From: Apostichopus leukothele
Lineage: Eukaryota > Echinodermata > Holothuroidea > Aspidochirotida > Stichopodidae
Direction of reading: 5' to 3'
Length of the DNA stretch: 27,042 nucleotides
Assembly: GCA_010014835.2 (NCBI GenBank)
Contig: JAAAKB020000005.1
Span: 966,111-993,152, forward strand
The notes under the pieces are model-generated. The model ran no database searches. It was not told the DNA's origin and was given only the letters and a program-made list of their open reading frames with translations. This document shows, one piece after another, positions 1 to 13,038 of the stretch. A program made the position numbers and the translations under genes. Numbering within the stretch: position 1 is the stretch's first letter; each line of letters begins with the position of its first letter.

Positions 1-35
1 GGGGGGCGGGGGGGGGGGGGGGGGGGGGGGGGCAG
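1..35. repeat. Poly-G homopolymer at window edge
   Basis: A nearly pure G run broken by one C at position 7. It may be a real G tract or a sequencing or assembly artefact at a difficult site. Confidence 0.9.
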
Positions 36-790
36 GGAGTTGTGCTGATTTAGTTGACCATTCTAGGAGAGCTACATATTGCACACACACATATTAGCTC
101 ACCTCCTTTAAAAACTATGTATGGTATCATCTAAAGTACATTGCTAAGGACACCTGCATACAATATACCTAACAAAAATGTTAAAACTGAAATGTCAAAA
201 ATATGATGATGAGCCAGTTGTGTACCCGAGTCGGATATGTCAGCTAGGGGAGGAGGAGGGGTTCCAAATCTCCCCTGGCTGATTTAGCTAGCCTGGGTAG
301 AATTCTTCATGGAAGAGACAACTCTAGGCAGATCCATGATTTGATAAAGACAAAGAAGAAGAATTAGACCTCTCCTCGCATTTAGACCTACTGTAAATAA
401 TGAATCTAAATAATGCACAGAGCCTTCCACATATGAGAATTGGATTAAATGACCCCAGGGCCACCCTTACCCCTTCTTTTATAAAATCCTAATCCCGGAT
501 CCACCCCTGGACAGAACCATAGAATGATGGTATGAAGCACGTACCATCAAAACAAATGATTCAAGAGGCTTAATGCATTCCTCTCCACTTAATGCCACTT
601 CAATTTTTTTTATAGAAACTTTTGACTTAAAACAATAGTTCATGAATTTTGAAATACAAATCAAAAAGGGATATTGGATATGATGGGGAGGAAAAAATTT
701 GAGACTGAATAGGTAAAAGGAAATATAAGAATTCAGAGATGCCACTTTCCTGAATTCTCTTACATCCATCATGTACCATCATTCCGATTC

Positions 791-1232
791 TATTACATTT
801 ATCAATAACTGTTGTAAATGTCTCTGTTTACTACTGTGCAGCCAACACACAGTATTAACTATGTACTGTGCAAGGAGTACATTTATCTATCACTGTAAAT
901 GTCTCTGTTTACTACTGTGCAGCCAACACACAGTATTAACTAAGTACTATGCAAGGAGTACATTTATCTATCACTGTAAATGTCTCTGTGTACTACTGTG
1001 CAGCCAACACACAGTATTAACTATCTACTCTACTATGCAAGGAGTACATTTATCTATCACTGTAAATGTCTCTGTTTACTACTGTGCAGCCAACACACAG
1101 TATTAACTACCTATTCTACAATGCAAGGAGTACATTTATCGATCACTGTAAAGTGTATGTTTACTACTGTGCAGCCAACACACAGTATTAACTACATGTA
1201 CTGTGTAAGGAGTACATATCAGTATACTGTAG
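791..1232. repeat. Tandem repeat, 81-86 bp unit, five copies plus a partial one
   Basis: The shared core GTAAATGTCTCTG recurs at 814, 895 and 976, slightly altered at 1,062 and 1,148. Each is followed by TACTACTGTGCAGCCAACAC, CAGTATTAACTA and GGAGTACATTTATC. The spacing is 81, 81, 86 and 86 bp. The two longer units gain a few bases before the ATGCAAGGAG or ATGTACTGTG part. A partial copy precedes the first full one. The array has no stops in some frames, so it yields repetitive open frames that are not genes. Confidence 0.93.
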
Positions 1233-1811
1233 TAGTAGTGTGCTCACTGTCCTATATTACAGCTGTACTGTACTAAGACAGCAAGACAAACATGGGACTC
1301 TTATGGTTAAGTGTCAAATATATTGCTAATCCAATTTAGTTTGGATACTGATGAGATTAGTACAGATTGAACACCTGTCTCACGGGCAATTTTAGCTAAC
1401 CCTATTGATCCTGTGAAGACGAGGAAGTACAGACTGCAAGATGAGATGATAAATAGATGCTCTGCAATGTAACAGTGCCAGTGGTAGTCATACTGACAGT
1501 ACAGTAGTACCCTAGTAGCTCTCAGACTATATACAGAACGAGTCCGCCTCAAGTTATCCAGGTTATCTCCAGATGGCGATATCATAAACTTAGAGCACCA
1601 ATTGTATAGAGATTCACACCATTGTCTACATATTACCCAATAATATATTTGATAAATATTATAATATTTTATTTTCATTTTCTAAACATCCCAGCAACTA
1701 CAATACATAGTTGTAATTAAGTAAAATACAGGTACAGTAATTGTTGGCAACTTCTATGAGGAATCTGAGCCATGTGATGTCATAGTCATTGGACCCGATA
1801 AGGAAATGGAC

Positions 1812-1863
1812 TAATAAACAACAACAGTAATAACAACAACAAAAACAACAACAATAATAATAC
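1812..1863. repeat. AAC/AAT-rich low-complexity tract
   Basis: An imperfect run of AAC and AAT triplets in GRK intron 2. It gives a Cys/Tyr-rich open frame on the minus strand that is not a gene. Confidence 0.8.
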
Positions 1864-3304
1864 AGATGACGAAAATGTGTATTGCACTGGTATCGGTCAA
1901 AAAAGTTGCTTATGCGCCCATTGACATAAGTGTCTAAAGACAAAGCAGATGGAAACCAAAGGTAAAAATATAAGAATAAATGTTTGTCCATCTGAAGTTG
2001 TCAAGTCCTTGAAACAGATGTGTTATTGGTGCAAACTTGAAAGAAGACAGAGATGGAGAAAGTTTGATGGGCTCGGGTACGTTAAATTTCCAAAGATGCT
2101 GGGCAGCAGAAGCAACATACAGTAACCATTCCCCTAGGATCGGTTTGAAGGTTTAATCTTAAACCTAAGAATACATTTTTATTCCTAGAGCGTCCAGTAT
2201 TTGACGAGGAGCGGTGTATTCTACTGGTACAGTATTGACAGTTCTGAAAGATGCGACTGGCGATATGAATGGCAAACATGTTATGTACGTATCTCGGCGA
2301 TGATTCTGAGTGAGACTGGACGTCAGTTTACTGAAGGTCTCTTCATACAGGAGGAAGTCCTTCTCTAGGTTTGGTGCGTTGGAACTAACATCGACAAAGT
2401 TATCTTAACGGGTCAAGTATGCAACGTGAACCACTGTACGAGCATTTGGAGGTACACTGACCTTGAAGACATTTTGCAAAGTTTCTGCAGAAAACTTTAT
2501 ACCTGCATGCTTGAGTTTAAAATCATCCTACAAATACAACTGTCCATACGGACCTTTGGTACGATTACATTTATTGGTCAACACTCGTCATGTGACATGC
2601 AGTATTGACACACTACTAACAAAGAACTCTTTCAGACCAATGTTTCATTATCAGAAATTAGAATTCCTGTCAGCCTACGTAGTCGTCACAATGATGTAAC
2701 TTTGACTGTACAATTTTGTCCATATCTCGGACCATCAAAGTTTTGAAATAGAAGTTTGGAGATATTGTTCAAGAAGGTTCAAAGACTGTAAATGAACATC
2801 AAAATCTGAAACAAGTTCTTGTCACCATAGTTGACGCTGTAAGTATCATGTCCTACATTTAATTTGTCGTGACACTGTCATGTGACTGTCACAGTTTCTC
2901 AGGTTCTGATAAACTACAACTGTACAGGTTATGTGCTTATGAAATTTCCAGAGGCAGATCCTATTGCAAGCATGTATAAATTTGTGCTTATGTACAGGTA
3001 CCCTGTATATGTGTATAAAGATTGCAAATTTTAAGATTATCCTATCATAATGTATCGTATTACAAATGACTGTGCATATTTACACATACCTTTCTGTACA
3101 GTATACTGTAGTACATGGGTCAATGTAAAACAGTTTCTTCCAAGACATTCAAACCTAAACACACAGTTCTGTACATACAATATTCTCAGTGTAAAGCTAC
3201 AGTACTGTAATTATATTACCACACAGGGAAATGAAACAGATTTGACAGAAACAAAATGGTTATTACAGCAATGTTCATTGTGAAGAACAGTATGATAGCT
3301 GATA

Positions 3305-3500
3305 TATTCCAAAACTTACTGGTTTGGATATTTACAAGTGACAAGCTCACCTGTCTCCCACAACCTTAGCACCTTGTTCTACCGTGCCTAGAATAAACTG
3401 GTAAGCTTTTACCACTGTGCGCTCTCTATGATCAACTCCTTCGGTCAATGCCCTTCCTTTTTCATTCTATCATCAAAAGTGCCAACATCTTGCATATTGT
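3305..3500. repeat. Dispersed repeat, copy A
   Basis: This shares AAACTTACTGG, GATATTTACAA, CTCACCTGTCTCC and CTGTGCG with copy B near 4,690. It also shares TGTCTCC, a CTCTACC-like block, TCAATG and TTTTCATTCTA with copy C near 7,735. All three occur in the same order. It is probably an old transposable-element fragment; no target-site duplication or coding part is visible. Confidence 0.6.
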
Positions 3501-3854
3501 TGTCCCGATTTCCTACAGCGATTTTCGTACGGAATTGGAACCTAGGTTCTTGGTCTTATAAACCTATTTTGCAAAATATTTGTCATTGGAATACACAATT
3601 ATTATCTTTGTGTTCAGAAATACTACCATCTGTGTGTTCTTGACGTTGAAAGAAACCTGATTACTACTTCAACTTCAAGCTTGCCTTACTCCACAAGAAC
3701 ACATGTACAGTAAATTAGCATTGGTTACAGGAGTCCCAGAGCAGTGACAAAACCCTGTGTTTGGGATCTGTTTTTTAGTGTAAAGTTTGGATCAAACCGA
3801 GCAGGATCAGACTCTGAACTTGATGTTAAAACTGAAATGAATGTAAATGTACCT

Positions 3855-3866
3855 GGGGGGGGGGGG
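3855..3866. repeat. Poly-G tract (12 G)
   Basis: Homopolymer in GRK intron 2. Length may be unreliable in the assembly. Confidence 0.85.
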
Positions 3867-4170
3867 TACCCTGTATCAGCATTAACCTTTCAATATCCTC
3901 TTTTTTTATATATAAACTTCTTCAAAATAATGGGGAAAAATAGACCAGGTTTGTTCAGTCTGTGCCAGCCAGACTTGTCTGATAACATTGCTAAACCACA
4001 AAAATAAAAACATAATAAATGTGGAAATTATGTCAAACTGACAATGTTTGAAATGATGCCAGGTACAAAATGGATATCAGTCTGATGACCTGAATACTCT
4101 TCTTCCATCAATGTCTGAGAGGCAAGAAGCAAAAAGTTAAAAGGTAAAGATCAAATTGTGACAACAACTA

Positions 4171-4545
<375 letters not shown>

Positions 4546-4689
4546 TTACAATTGATCTCAACACTTGAATCTAAACCCAAACTCACCCTGGTTTCAAGAC
4601 TCGTTTATGTATTTATCTCTCACAACTGTCAACTGTCATTTTAAGCAGAGATACTAAGGAAATTACTTCTACAGCATAGTGACTGTATA

Positions 4690-4835
4690 ATTCCCCCAAA
4701 CCTTACTGGGTTTTTAGGTATTTACAAACGGGGATACTCACCTGTCTCCGGTCTACTTATGCACTTTACCTCATTTAATTAAAACCTACTCTCTGGTAAC
4801 AATTTTTGCTGTGCGCCCTCAATCCAGCTGACGTA
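4690..4835. repeat. Dispersed repeat, copy B
   Basis: Lies in GRK intron 1 about 400 bp upstream of exon 2 on the gene strand. It shares with copy A the ordered blocks AAACCTTACTGG, GGTATTTACAA, ACTCACCTGTCTCC and GCTGTGCGC. A 19-T run at 4,900-4,918 follows 65 bp beyond its end, but I cannot show that it belongs to the element. Confidence 0.6.
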
Positions 4836-4899
4836 GCATCCGGGTGTTAAATGCTTTGTTACCTATTTTTATCTTTGAGTTTGCTTCCTGTATAATTAA

Positions 4900-4918
4900 T
4901 TTTTTTTTTTTTTTTTTT
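4900..4918. repeat. Poly-T tract (19 T)
   Basis: Homopolymer in GRK intron 1. On the gene strand it is poly-A. Confidence 0.9.
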
Positions 4919-7734
4919 GCAATTGATTTCATGAAGTAATTATGAATCACTCGTAAAGGGGAAAGAATTTGTATCGACTGCAATTTTTTTTTACGGTATC
5001 AGGCACTGATTTTGAAGAACAATGCAAAGGCATTTCCAGAATATCAATATTACGTAGATGTCTTGTTTTCCACAAGGTTTTAAAGGTTAACATGACAATA
5101 CTACATACAGTTTTACAAACAGCCTTAATAAACCCATATGTTACCTAACAATGCATTAAACACCGATGGTAGTCTGCTACTTCCGAGAAGGTAATAGGTA
5201 CAGGTAACTATTTCTGAATACGATCACAGTACGATTATAACACTAATGTACAAAACTGCTATATGACAGTGCATATTATAGATATAAAAGCTGCCTTTTG
5301 TAAAAGATTTATTGCAATTCGTACAATTGAACCTGTTACCGTATGTTCATCTGTTAAAATGAAAGGTATGGTACCTAAAAACATAACCTGTTGTAACATT
5401 GCTCATCAAAATAGAACCAGGCAATTGGTGGAAATTTAGGCCTAAATTTGGTCAAGGGTTTGCAAATGAGAAGCGCTGGGTGATGAAAATTTCTGAAATG
5501 CACCATTTCCTATCTTGGAATGATTGATGTAACACAAATCTGCTACTACTAACACGGTAGAATTGGTCGAATGGTCGTAATTGATAAAGTTTGTAATCAA
5601 AGTATGGTTTAATTAATAAATTGAAGGATACCAAAATATGTAGCAGTTGTACAATGCATGAATAACACGACTTAGTCCGAGTGACACAGAGTTGTATACA
5701 CCAACGTAATAAAATCCAATGTTTATCAAACAGGTATGTACAGAATAAGTGGCGTAGGAATCTGTCATATTGTAAATGTCAGGAGGCTGAAAACTGGTGG
5801 GTCGTGGGTCTACCCTACTGTAGAAGAATCTTAGCTTTGTACGTAGCAGCAACAATGACCCAGGAGGGCTGTTGGAAAGTCTATCTATTGAATAGTCTAT
5901 ATCCCAAATTTCTCATTTTCTAAATTACACAGATTTCATGGCTTCCTCGGTATTTTCACTTTCCACATCAGAAAAGTTAGACATTTTGTCAAATTATGAG
6001 GAATGTTTTGGAAATTAGACAGGTACAGTACTACAGTGTTTGGGGGCTATACAGTATATACGAAAAGAAAAATGGATACTTTGACTGCCTGGAACTCCTT
6101 TTGCAGCTTAATACAAATGATCTAGCTGAATGATATTTTGCAGTGTCGTGAAGTGCATCTTTGTTGAAAAAGTGAAGGGGCAATAACATACCCCTGCCTC
6201 TCCCCTCCCCCACTTTGAAAAGCTCTGCCCCTCTGTTCCTATGCCCATGCAGTATCATCGGCAAGCTATTGATACAGTAGTTTGTCGTTTCGCAAGAAGG
6301 AGAACTCGAATAGTGGCCCAAAAATCCCTCCTCAAATCGTATTTAAGACAGAAAAGAGGGGTACTTCAATGAACTCATTTTTACAGCCTATCACAACCAA
6401 GGCCCTAAAAACAAACCATTCAAGGGGAAAAATAAAATGACTGAAAGCATTTTTTTTACCAAGTGAAGAGGAAATTTAAACCCACAGTCAACCTTCAAAG
6501 ATATCAATCATTTACATGACCTTCTAAAAATATGACTGGGAATATATCTTGAGGAAATTTGGAAGGAAGAAAAAAAACGCATTTTCTTATGAACTTGTAG
6601 TTAATTATCAACATGCCAATCAAATTTCCAGGGAGCAGTTTGTACTTTCATGAAAACTAATGATTTTGATAGAAGGTCTCTGATTTCAAAATCTGAACTT
6701 TTAAGAAAGATGTACAGTAGACATTCAATCATGGAGAAAATAAAGAGTTGAACTACAAAAATACAAAGAGACTATTTTTAAGAATATCCATGATTTTTTT
6801 TCCTTTTATGCATTCTTGGAGAATAGTATATGGATGCAAACTTGTGATTTGTGACCTATTTTTTACACTAGAGACTCTATTGACTGTTAAATATTGTTTT
6901 GGTGATTATCATTTTTTAATGTGTGAAGAAAAGAAGATTTCATGTACAACAGCCAATGATTTAAATCCAGGTAATGTAAAGTACCGTAATAATTAAGTCT
7001 GTGTCACAGAAAGTGTCCAGACCCTTCTTATTCCGTTATATGTACAGTACCTTGTCCTGCAAACAGTACTACGTAAAAAGTACATTAAATAACAATGAGA
7101 AGTTATCGCACTTCGAATGTTCGGGAGAAACTGAGTATTATGGAAACTGAAAAATACTGTACGACAATCAATTGCAACAATAACATGAAGGATTGTTTCC
7201 TGTGTGGAAAACACTGTATATATACTGTCCAGTCTTTTATTTATAATATGCCACTAGAGGTTGCTATGATTTCCTATGAAACCTATGGCAGGACAACCAC
7301 ATATATCGGGTCAAACGCTGTCAAACACTGTATATACTGTACAGAGGTACTGTACTTACTGTGTACCAACTTAATGTACATGTACTGCAGACTGTACTGT
7401 TCCACAGCAGACAATAATTCCTGTTTTCTATTATTTACTGTTTTGCAATGTGTTGGTAATGTATGCAGCTTGAAAATATGAATCTCATTAAAAAAAAATT
7501 TTTAAATTAATTCCATGCAAATTTGAGTACTTTACAAGTTTATGTCATGTCTTACTGGTCATGTACACTAACAGTAGAAATGGTTCAACTCCACTTTGCA
7601 GTTAAAAGTAAGACGATGTTACTGATTTCTAACATTCACATCGAACATCTAGTGTAAATTAAACACACTTGGATGTACAGTGAGTGCATACACGTACGTC
7701 AGAAGACCATTCCAACGAGTTTTCTTAACGAGCG

Positions 7735-7905
7735 ACACACTTAAAGTACTTGTCTCCTCATAACCTCAGCATTCTTGCTCTACCCTGCCAAAAGTAACCT
7801 GGCACCATACATTACTTTCTTTAAGAACTCAACACCCTCACAATGGGTAATTAACTGTCAATGACCACCCTTTTCATTCTACAGTACCCGCTAAGTGCCT
7901 ACTGT
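7735..7905. repeat. Dispersed repeat, copy C
   Basis: Diverged copy in GRK intron 1. The order ACTTGTCTCCTCATAACC, GCTCTACCCTGCC, TGTCAATGACC and TTTTCATTCTA parallels copy A. Copy A carries CTCACCTGTCTCC where this copy has lost the internal splice-donor-like bases. Confidence 0.5.
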
Positions 7906-8077
7906 AGAAGTGTGTTGTTCTGTTAAGAACATGATCATCTGTTTGAAACTTACTGCAGCAATCAGTTACCATCTGGACATCGCTTCGTACTCACCACTTT
8001 GTTCTTACAGTTGTTTCAACTGTACTACAACAACTCCATAAGTACAGTATCCATGTCAATTCAGGGTTGTTTTTCTT

Positions 8078-8091
8078 GGGGGGGGGGGGGG
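8078..8091. repeat. Poly-G tract (14 G)
   Basis: Homopolymer in GRK intron 1. Length may be unreliable in the assembly. Confidence 0.85.
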
Positions 8092-8344
8092 CGCAGGTTT
8101 TGGCTCCCATATCTGGTTGTTGTTTACTACTGTACTGAAGGTGTTTTCTCTTAACTTAACCATGTCATTTCACATACAGTATATAGTAACCTCTGACATG
8201 AAGTTCATGGCTGTGATACCAACATGTATGATACATCCCAAGATAATGAGGCCTACAGAATTATTTCACATGACATGCATCACATTTAAGTGGAATGTAA
8301 ATATGTTCATTAATTACTTCATAAATACCAGGCCTCGTCTTTAA

Positions 8345-8412
8345 AAAATTTCCAAGTGTGCTAAAATATTGCACTCCTCGAGAAATTTAGGGGTGCTGAA
8401 ATTTGCACGCCT
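8345..8412. repeat. 35-bp tandem dimer with GTGC...GCAC symmetry
   Basis: Two adjacent similar units begin GTGCTAAAATATTGCAC at 8,358 and GTGCTGAAATTTGCAC at 8,393, each followed by a CCTC. Each unit is itself roughly palindromic, and GCACTCCT at one junction can pair with AGGGGTGC. Small and probably non-functional. Confidence 0.55.
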
Positions 8413-10713
8413 CAAAAGACAAGGCCTGAATACCCTACAGCACTTCTTGGTATTCTTGCTTAAAGTATTGTACTGAACTACCGTAAAAATAGTTCATGAA
8501 CCACTGTACAAATAGTCTGTAACAAGAGAAACAGGAACTTAAAACTTTAGGTACACGCTGTACAGTAAGATTTGGAATAATAGTTCAGATAGTGACCCGA
8601 GGGGTTGTCAGTGGAGAGGCACAGTGCAAAATGTGTTACCAATCGCTGAAAGCTACTGTACAGCATACAGTAGTAGATCAGAGGGTGTGTACAAATCAAA
8701 TCATCTCTATCAAGTGAAATCAGACAATAACAATAACGCCTGTTTCCCTCACTTTACACAGACATTAATATACTAGGCCTATACTACTAGAAGTAACTGA
8801 GGCATGCGTTTGAGCAATTTCCTTTATACGTAACAATAACTGCCAATCAAAACCTCCATAAGAAGAAAAATAAGCTTTTAATAAATATTCATCACACATA
8901 TTGAAGCCTTCGTTAACACGAAAAGCTAACTAGCCTAACACAGGCAAATCATAGGTATATATTTGCAGCCTGCACATACTACTAGTTTATTACTAACCAG
9001 TAGTGTTAGTTGGTAGACATTCGTGAAACATATATGTTCACCATACTGTAAACAGTAGGCCTTGTTATTTGGATCAAATTTGTTGTTCGTATCACTTAAA
9101 AGTACACTGCAGATGACTTGGAAAATTCTATATACACAAACAGACTAACTAAAGAGTTGAACTATAATGGTTAAATGGGGAAATATACATTATATTTTTA
9201 GCATATAAGCCAATAAGATGGTTAAATTCTGACAAGTTGTACCTAGAAAAAATAATAATGATAATAACCCAAAAACTTAATAAAAAGCAATGCTGCATGG
9301 ATAGCGATTCAAATGAATTTCTATTGGCCTTCCGACACTTGGGATATACTAAACTAAACCAAATATAAATTTGTAAAGTCTGAATCCACATAAGTAACAA
9401 CATTCTTGATATATCTATAGCCCTGCTTGACTAAATTGGTTTCCTATAGACAAGTTCTGGATATTTTGGGTGACAACAAATCACTGTGATGACGGATATT
9501 TACAACAGGTCCATATTCGAAGGTTTATGATGGAAACAATTAAAACAAATGTGTGCATATCTGCCCTCATTTTGCTGATACATTACCAAGTATTGGTACA
9601 GCATGAAATGCTATGTATGTTCAGGCCTAGGCTATGTAAACAGTATACTTAGGTCTACATGCATGGTACTAGTGCTACTGTATACTACATATGGTATACA
9701 TCAAGAGTCTTGAAACCTACAATAATATGGTACAGTTTATACTATATATACCTTCATGACACACTAGATGGGAAATTACATAATTCTACCAAAGGGATAC
9801 AAAGAATGATCCACTTAAAATGTGTATGAAGTCTCCCAGATTGTAAACAAAGCCGATAATGAAATTGTGCAATTCTAACTGTAAATCATCAGTATCCAGT
9901 TACCCTATGATCAGCTTAACATTATTATTACTGGTTTGTTCGGCTAGGCATAAGAATTTTATTTGTAATTTACAGGACTGCATTTGTTACGCCTTAAAAG
10001 CTGAACAATCATTTTTAATGTTGACTGTGTCATAATACCTTCGAGTGTACCATGGAACCAAATGCCATTACTGAGGCCGATACTTTAGTTACACGAGTTG
10101 CTCTCAGTAAATCTTCGTCAAACATAGAGCTAGGCCTAACATTAAATACAAATACTACCAAGGAGGAAACACACACATAGCACAAGATAGATAGCCCAAT
10201 AGTTCTTTGGAGAATTCATGTGACATTAAAATTTGTCAGTTTAAAGTATTACACTAATTCACCCCACCATGCTCTACAACCACCAGGCTTTATTAGTGCA
10301 CAATTATTAGGGACTCAATGGCCTAAATTACTACTGCCAAGGTTTATGCTACTGAATAACTACTGTACCACAGTGACACAGTCAGGAGTTCCATAATATA
10401 CGTTTGTATTTGCACATCAATTTCCTGTACAACCATTTCTAAATGCAAAACACTTACAGCAGTTATGGAATAGGAATCAGACTGATTAATGGCGAACTTT
10501 GCATGCTGAATCAAATCGTGCACAATGACATGTATTCAGCACTGAATACAGTGGAGGCTAGGCTACCATTTTCGTCTTTCCCCATTGCACAACAGTAACA
10601 CTATCTGTATGAACAGTAACCTCACAACAACATTAAGTTATATTCGTTCGTGGTTTGTAAATTACATTTCAATTATATGGAAGACATCTACAGAGCTCTA
10701 ATACATTTCTTAC

Positions 10714-10765
10714 CTTCTCGTGCCTTCAAGTACACAGTATTGGCGACAATATTTTCTAACTCCAT
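10714..10765 (-). CDS. GRK5: GRK4/5/6-type G protein-coupled receptor kinase, coding exon 1
   Basis: This is the first coding exon of a Ser/Thr kinase that phosphorylates agonist-occupied GPCRs at the plasma membrane and so starts arrestin-mediated desensitisation. The minus strand reads MELENIVANTVYLKARE plus the first base of a Gly codon, then a GTAAG donor at 10,713-10,709. From memory this matches the N-terminus of vertebrate GRK5 and GRK6 at all but one position (Tyr12 where they have Leu). In the family this segment forms the helix that docks on the active receptor. The ATG at 10,763-10,765 is chosen because homology begins exactly there. It has G at +4 but C at -3, a moderate Kozak context. 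The frame stays open upstream to another ATG at 10,834. The exon is 52 nt and leaves phase 1, matching exon 2. GRK4, GRK5 and GRK6 are vertebrate paralogues, so the symbol means this subfamily and not strict orthology to GRK5. Confidence 0.93.
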
Positions 10766-11415
10766 TGGTATAGGAGAGCTGAAGATATTCCCCGAAAAAC
10801 ACAAACACCCGGGGCGCTGGGGTGTGGTACGCATGCACCTTACAGTAAACAACCAAGAGCTGTTGAATTCACCGTCTAGCAGAACACTGCACTGATCAGC
10901 TGTATGGCTTGATCGATAACAATCGCTTGTCAATAATCTCTTGTAACGTTCCTTATGTCGCTTATTAATAGAAAGAGTCTAACAGTTCCTTATTATAAGA
11001 GTTGTCAATGATACAAGATTATTCAATTGAAATTAAATTTCTCTACGGCTATGTAAGAAATATTTTGTCAGAGAACTTTCATGTATTGATTGATCGTTTG
11101 CAATATAAATTAGGTAATGTCTCTTATCGCAAACAACATGTGAATGAATGCCAGCCTGAAGAGGTCTGGATCGGAAAGATGCATTTACGGACTGTCATCT
11201 TGTTGACAGCATGTCTGACATTTGCTACGTTATTTCTAAAAACAATCAAACAAATTTTTCATGAATTTAATGAGGCTCAATTCACAAGAAGGAGTCTTAT
11301 TTTATTTTAGTTGCTGCCGTTTGTAGAAGACGACGATCACAACAACAACTCTGTAGCTTACGCCGCGCAGTAATCCTGTCTCCTTGGGTGGGGTGCATGG
11401 ATTTACAATTTGGAT
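10766..11415. other. 5' flank of the GRK gene
   Basis: This holds the presumed GRK 5' UTR and promoter on the minus strand. It has a few CpGs near 10,810-10,835 and 11,325-11,370 but no clear core promoter element. The minus-strand frame upstream of the GRK ATG stays open with an in-frame ATG at 10,834. A plus-strand open frame of about 100 codons (11,008-11,310) lies divergently and is unproven. Confidence 0.5.
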
Positions 11416-11445
11416 GGGGGAGGGAAGGGGAGGGGTGGGGTGGGG
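11416..11445 (+). repeat. G-rich tract, G-quadruplex-capable
   Basis: Six runs of 3-5 G separated by 1-2 bases (G5, G3, then four G4 runs), which fits the classic four-run quadruplex rule. It lies about 650 bp upstream of the GRK start codon, with the G-rich strand opposite to the GRK sense strand. Confidence 0.75.
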
Positions 11446-12960
11446 AACAAATTGGTTAACGGTCTATAATAGGCGGAGTTTATGATTCAGAATACACATG
11501 TTACTTTAAAGTTATACACTCGGTGTATGGATGAAAGAAATACTTCACGTACTGTCTGTTTTTCTTCGTTTTTGTCACTATTGTTTGTGTGTGTTTTCAA
11601 GTTTATGTTTTATTTATTTATTATTTGAGTTGCAATAAATGTATTTTTTTTGTGTGTGTAAGGCCTCACATAGTAACATATACTAAACTCAATTAGTTAA
11701 CATTTGTTCGGATGTAGTGTCAGATTGACCAATAGGAAGATGACCCTTGGACTGGGCCCCATGACCAAGGAATCATTGAACACTTCCAGGCCAGATATAC
11801 TCCTAGATGGCAATTTTGTATTATTGGGGTGTGCTTGTAGATTAGATGGGGAGAGGAACTTGGTGCAATAGGGCCCGGAGATATTAATCCAGCACTGACT
11901 CACTCTGGATTTCGAGTCTAGTCACGTGACCAATAATTTCAAATGCACTGTAAGAAAAAATAGTTGATATTTTCTTACCATGCTTTGAACTGTTGGTGAA
12001 AGGCTATGTTAGCCTATTTTCAGACAACAAACAAAATACATGCAAACACATACGATCGATAATAGCTTACATAGGTTACCAGTGTCCCCCCCCCTCCCCT
12101 CCCCCCCCAAAAAAGAAGCTAGAAAGTCGAATAATGGTCAATGATGTTCAGCTAAACAGTTTACTGCATGCCATGGAACATCATATGAACATATGGTCTT
12201 GTAAATATCTGACAATAGTTTGGGGCACTACCCCAACATTTCGATGGGACAGAATATTAATCATCAAACCCTGAATGGTTCATGTGAAACATTTATGTTA
12301 CGTTTAAACCCTATAACTGGCAGTTTAAAACACGGCTTAACAGCAGTAAGGTGAAAAATGACCAAACATTGCATTTTTGTTTTCGGCCAATCCTTGTTCA
12401 TTATTTTGTTCCATTTGTTTCCCCTTAATCCAGCCCCTCCTTCCCCTCGCCTAGCAATTTTCTTTTCATGTTTTTTTTTTCAAGTTATACCTAACAAGAC
12501 TCCGTGCGTGACAATTTTCTAGTCACAGTAGGCCTAAAATCATGTTCATCGAAATTTAGTTATAAAATGGACGACAAATTTAATTAATCGGTCATTCTTT
12601 GATAAGAAAAACCTTAATTCATTTCCAGTATTGGTACTTACTCCACAAAATTTGCTACGTGAACTAGATTTCCATGACACAGTGACGTCACAATAGACTT
12701 GTATGTCAGCGAATCACCGACGAAACAAGGATTGGTGGTACAAGTTGATGACTTTGTTAAAAGTGATGTTTGTATGGCCTATTTCCTTTTACATGACGTT
12801 CCAGTTATCAAATGGATTTATAAAGAAACGATGATAAATATGTTTGTTCAGACAAACAGGACGGTCAAGTCACCACGTATCAGATGTGTGTTGTGTGAGT
12901 ACAAGAGTATGAATATGAGTACAAGAGTAAAATTAAATTAACTTCATATTAGTACGTATC

Positions 12961-12962
<2 letters not shown>
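11446..12962. other. Intergenic DNA between the two genes, no gene seen
   Basis: AT-rich, with a C-rich low-complexity tract at 12,086-12,113. Open frames here lack homology and some begin only at TTG. I see nothing I would call a gene or RNA. Confidence 0.6.

Positions 12963-13038
<76 letters not shown>
12963..13038. repeat. AAT trinucleotide microsatellite
   Basis: About 25 uninterrupted AAT/TAA units running directly into the scaffold gap, so true length is unknown. It produces poly-Leu or poly-Tyr open frames on the minus strand that are artefacts. Confidence 0.97.

Noticed and set aside
771-1276. Cys/Leu-rich repetitive open frames
   Set aside because: They follow the 81-86 bp tandem repeat and carry no domain.
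3160-3215. miR-101-like sequence around 3,198 with a nearby complementary segment at 3,163-3,173
   Set aside because: The possible stem is only about 11 bp with a mismatch, too short for a miRNA hairpin. TACAGTA-type motifs are abundant throughout this region, which explains the match.
12683-12690. Perfect cAMP response element TGACGTCA
   Set aside because: A single 8-bp match is expected by chance in a window this size, and it lies about 1.9 kb from the GRK start with no other support.
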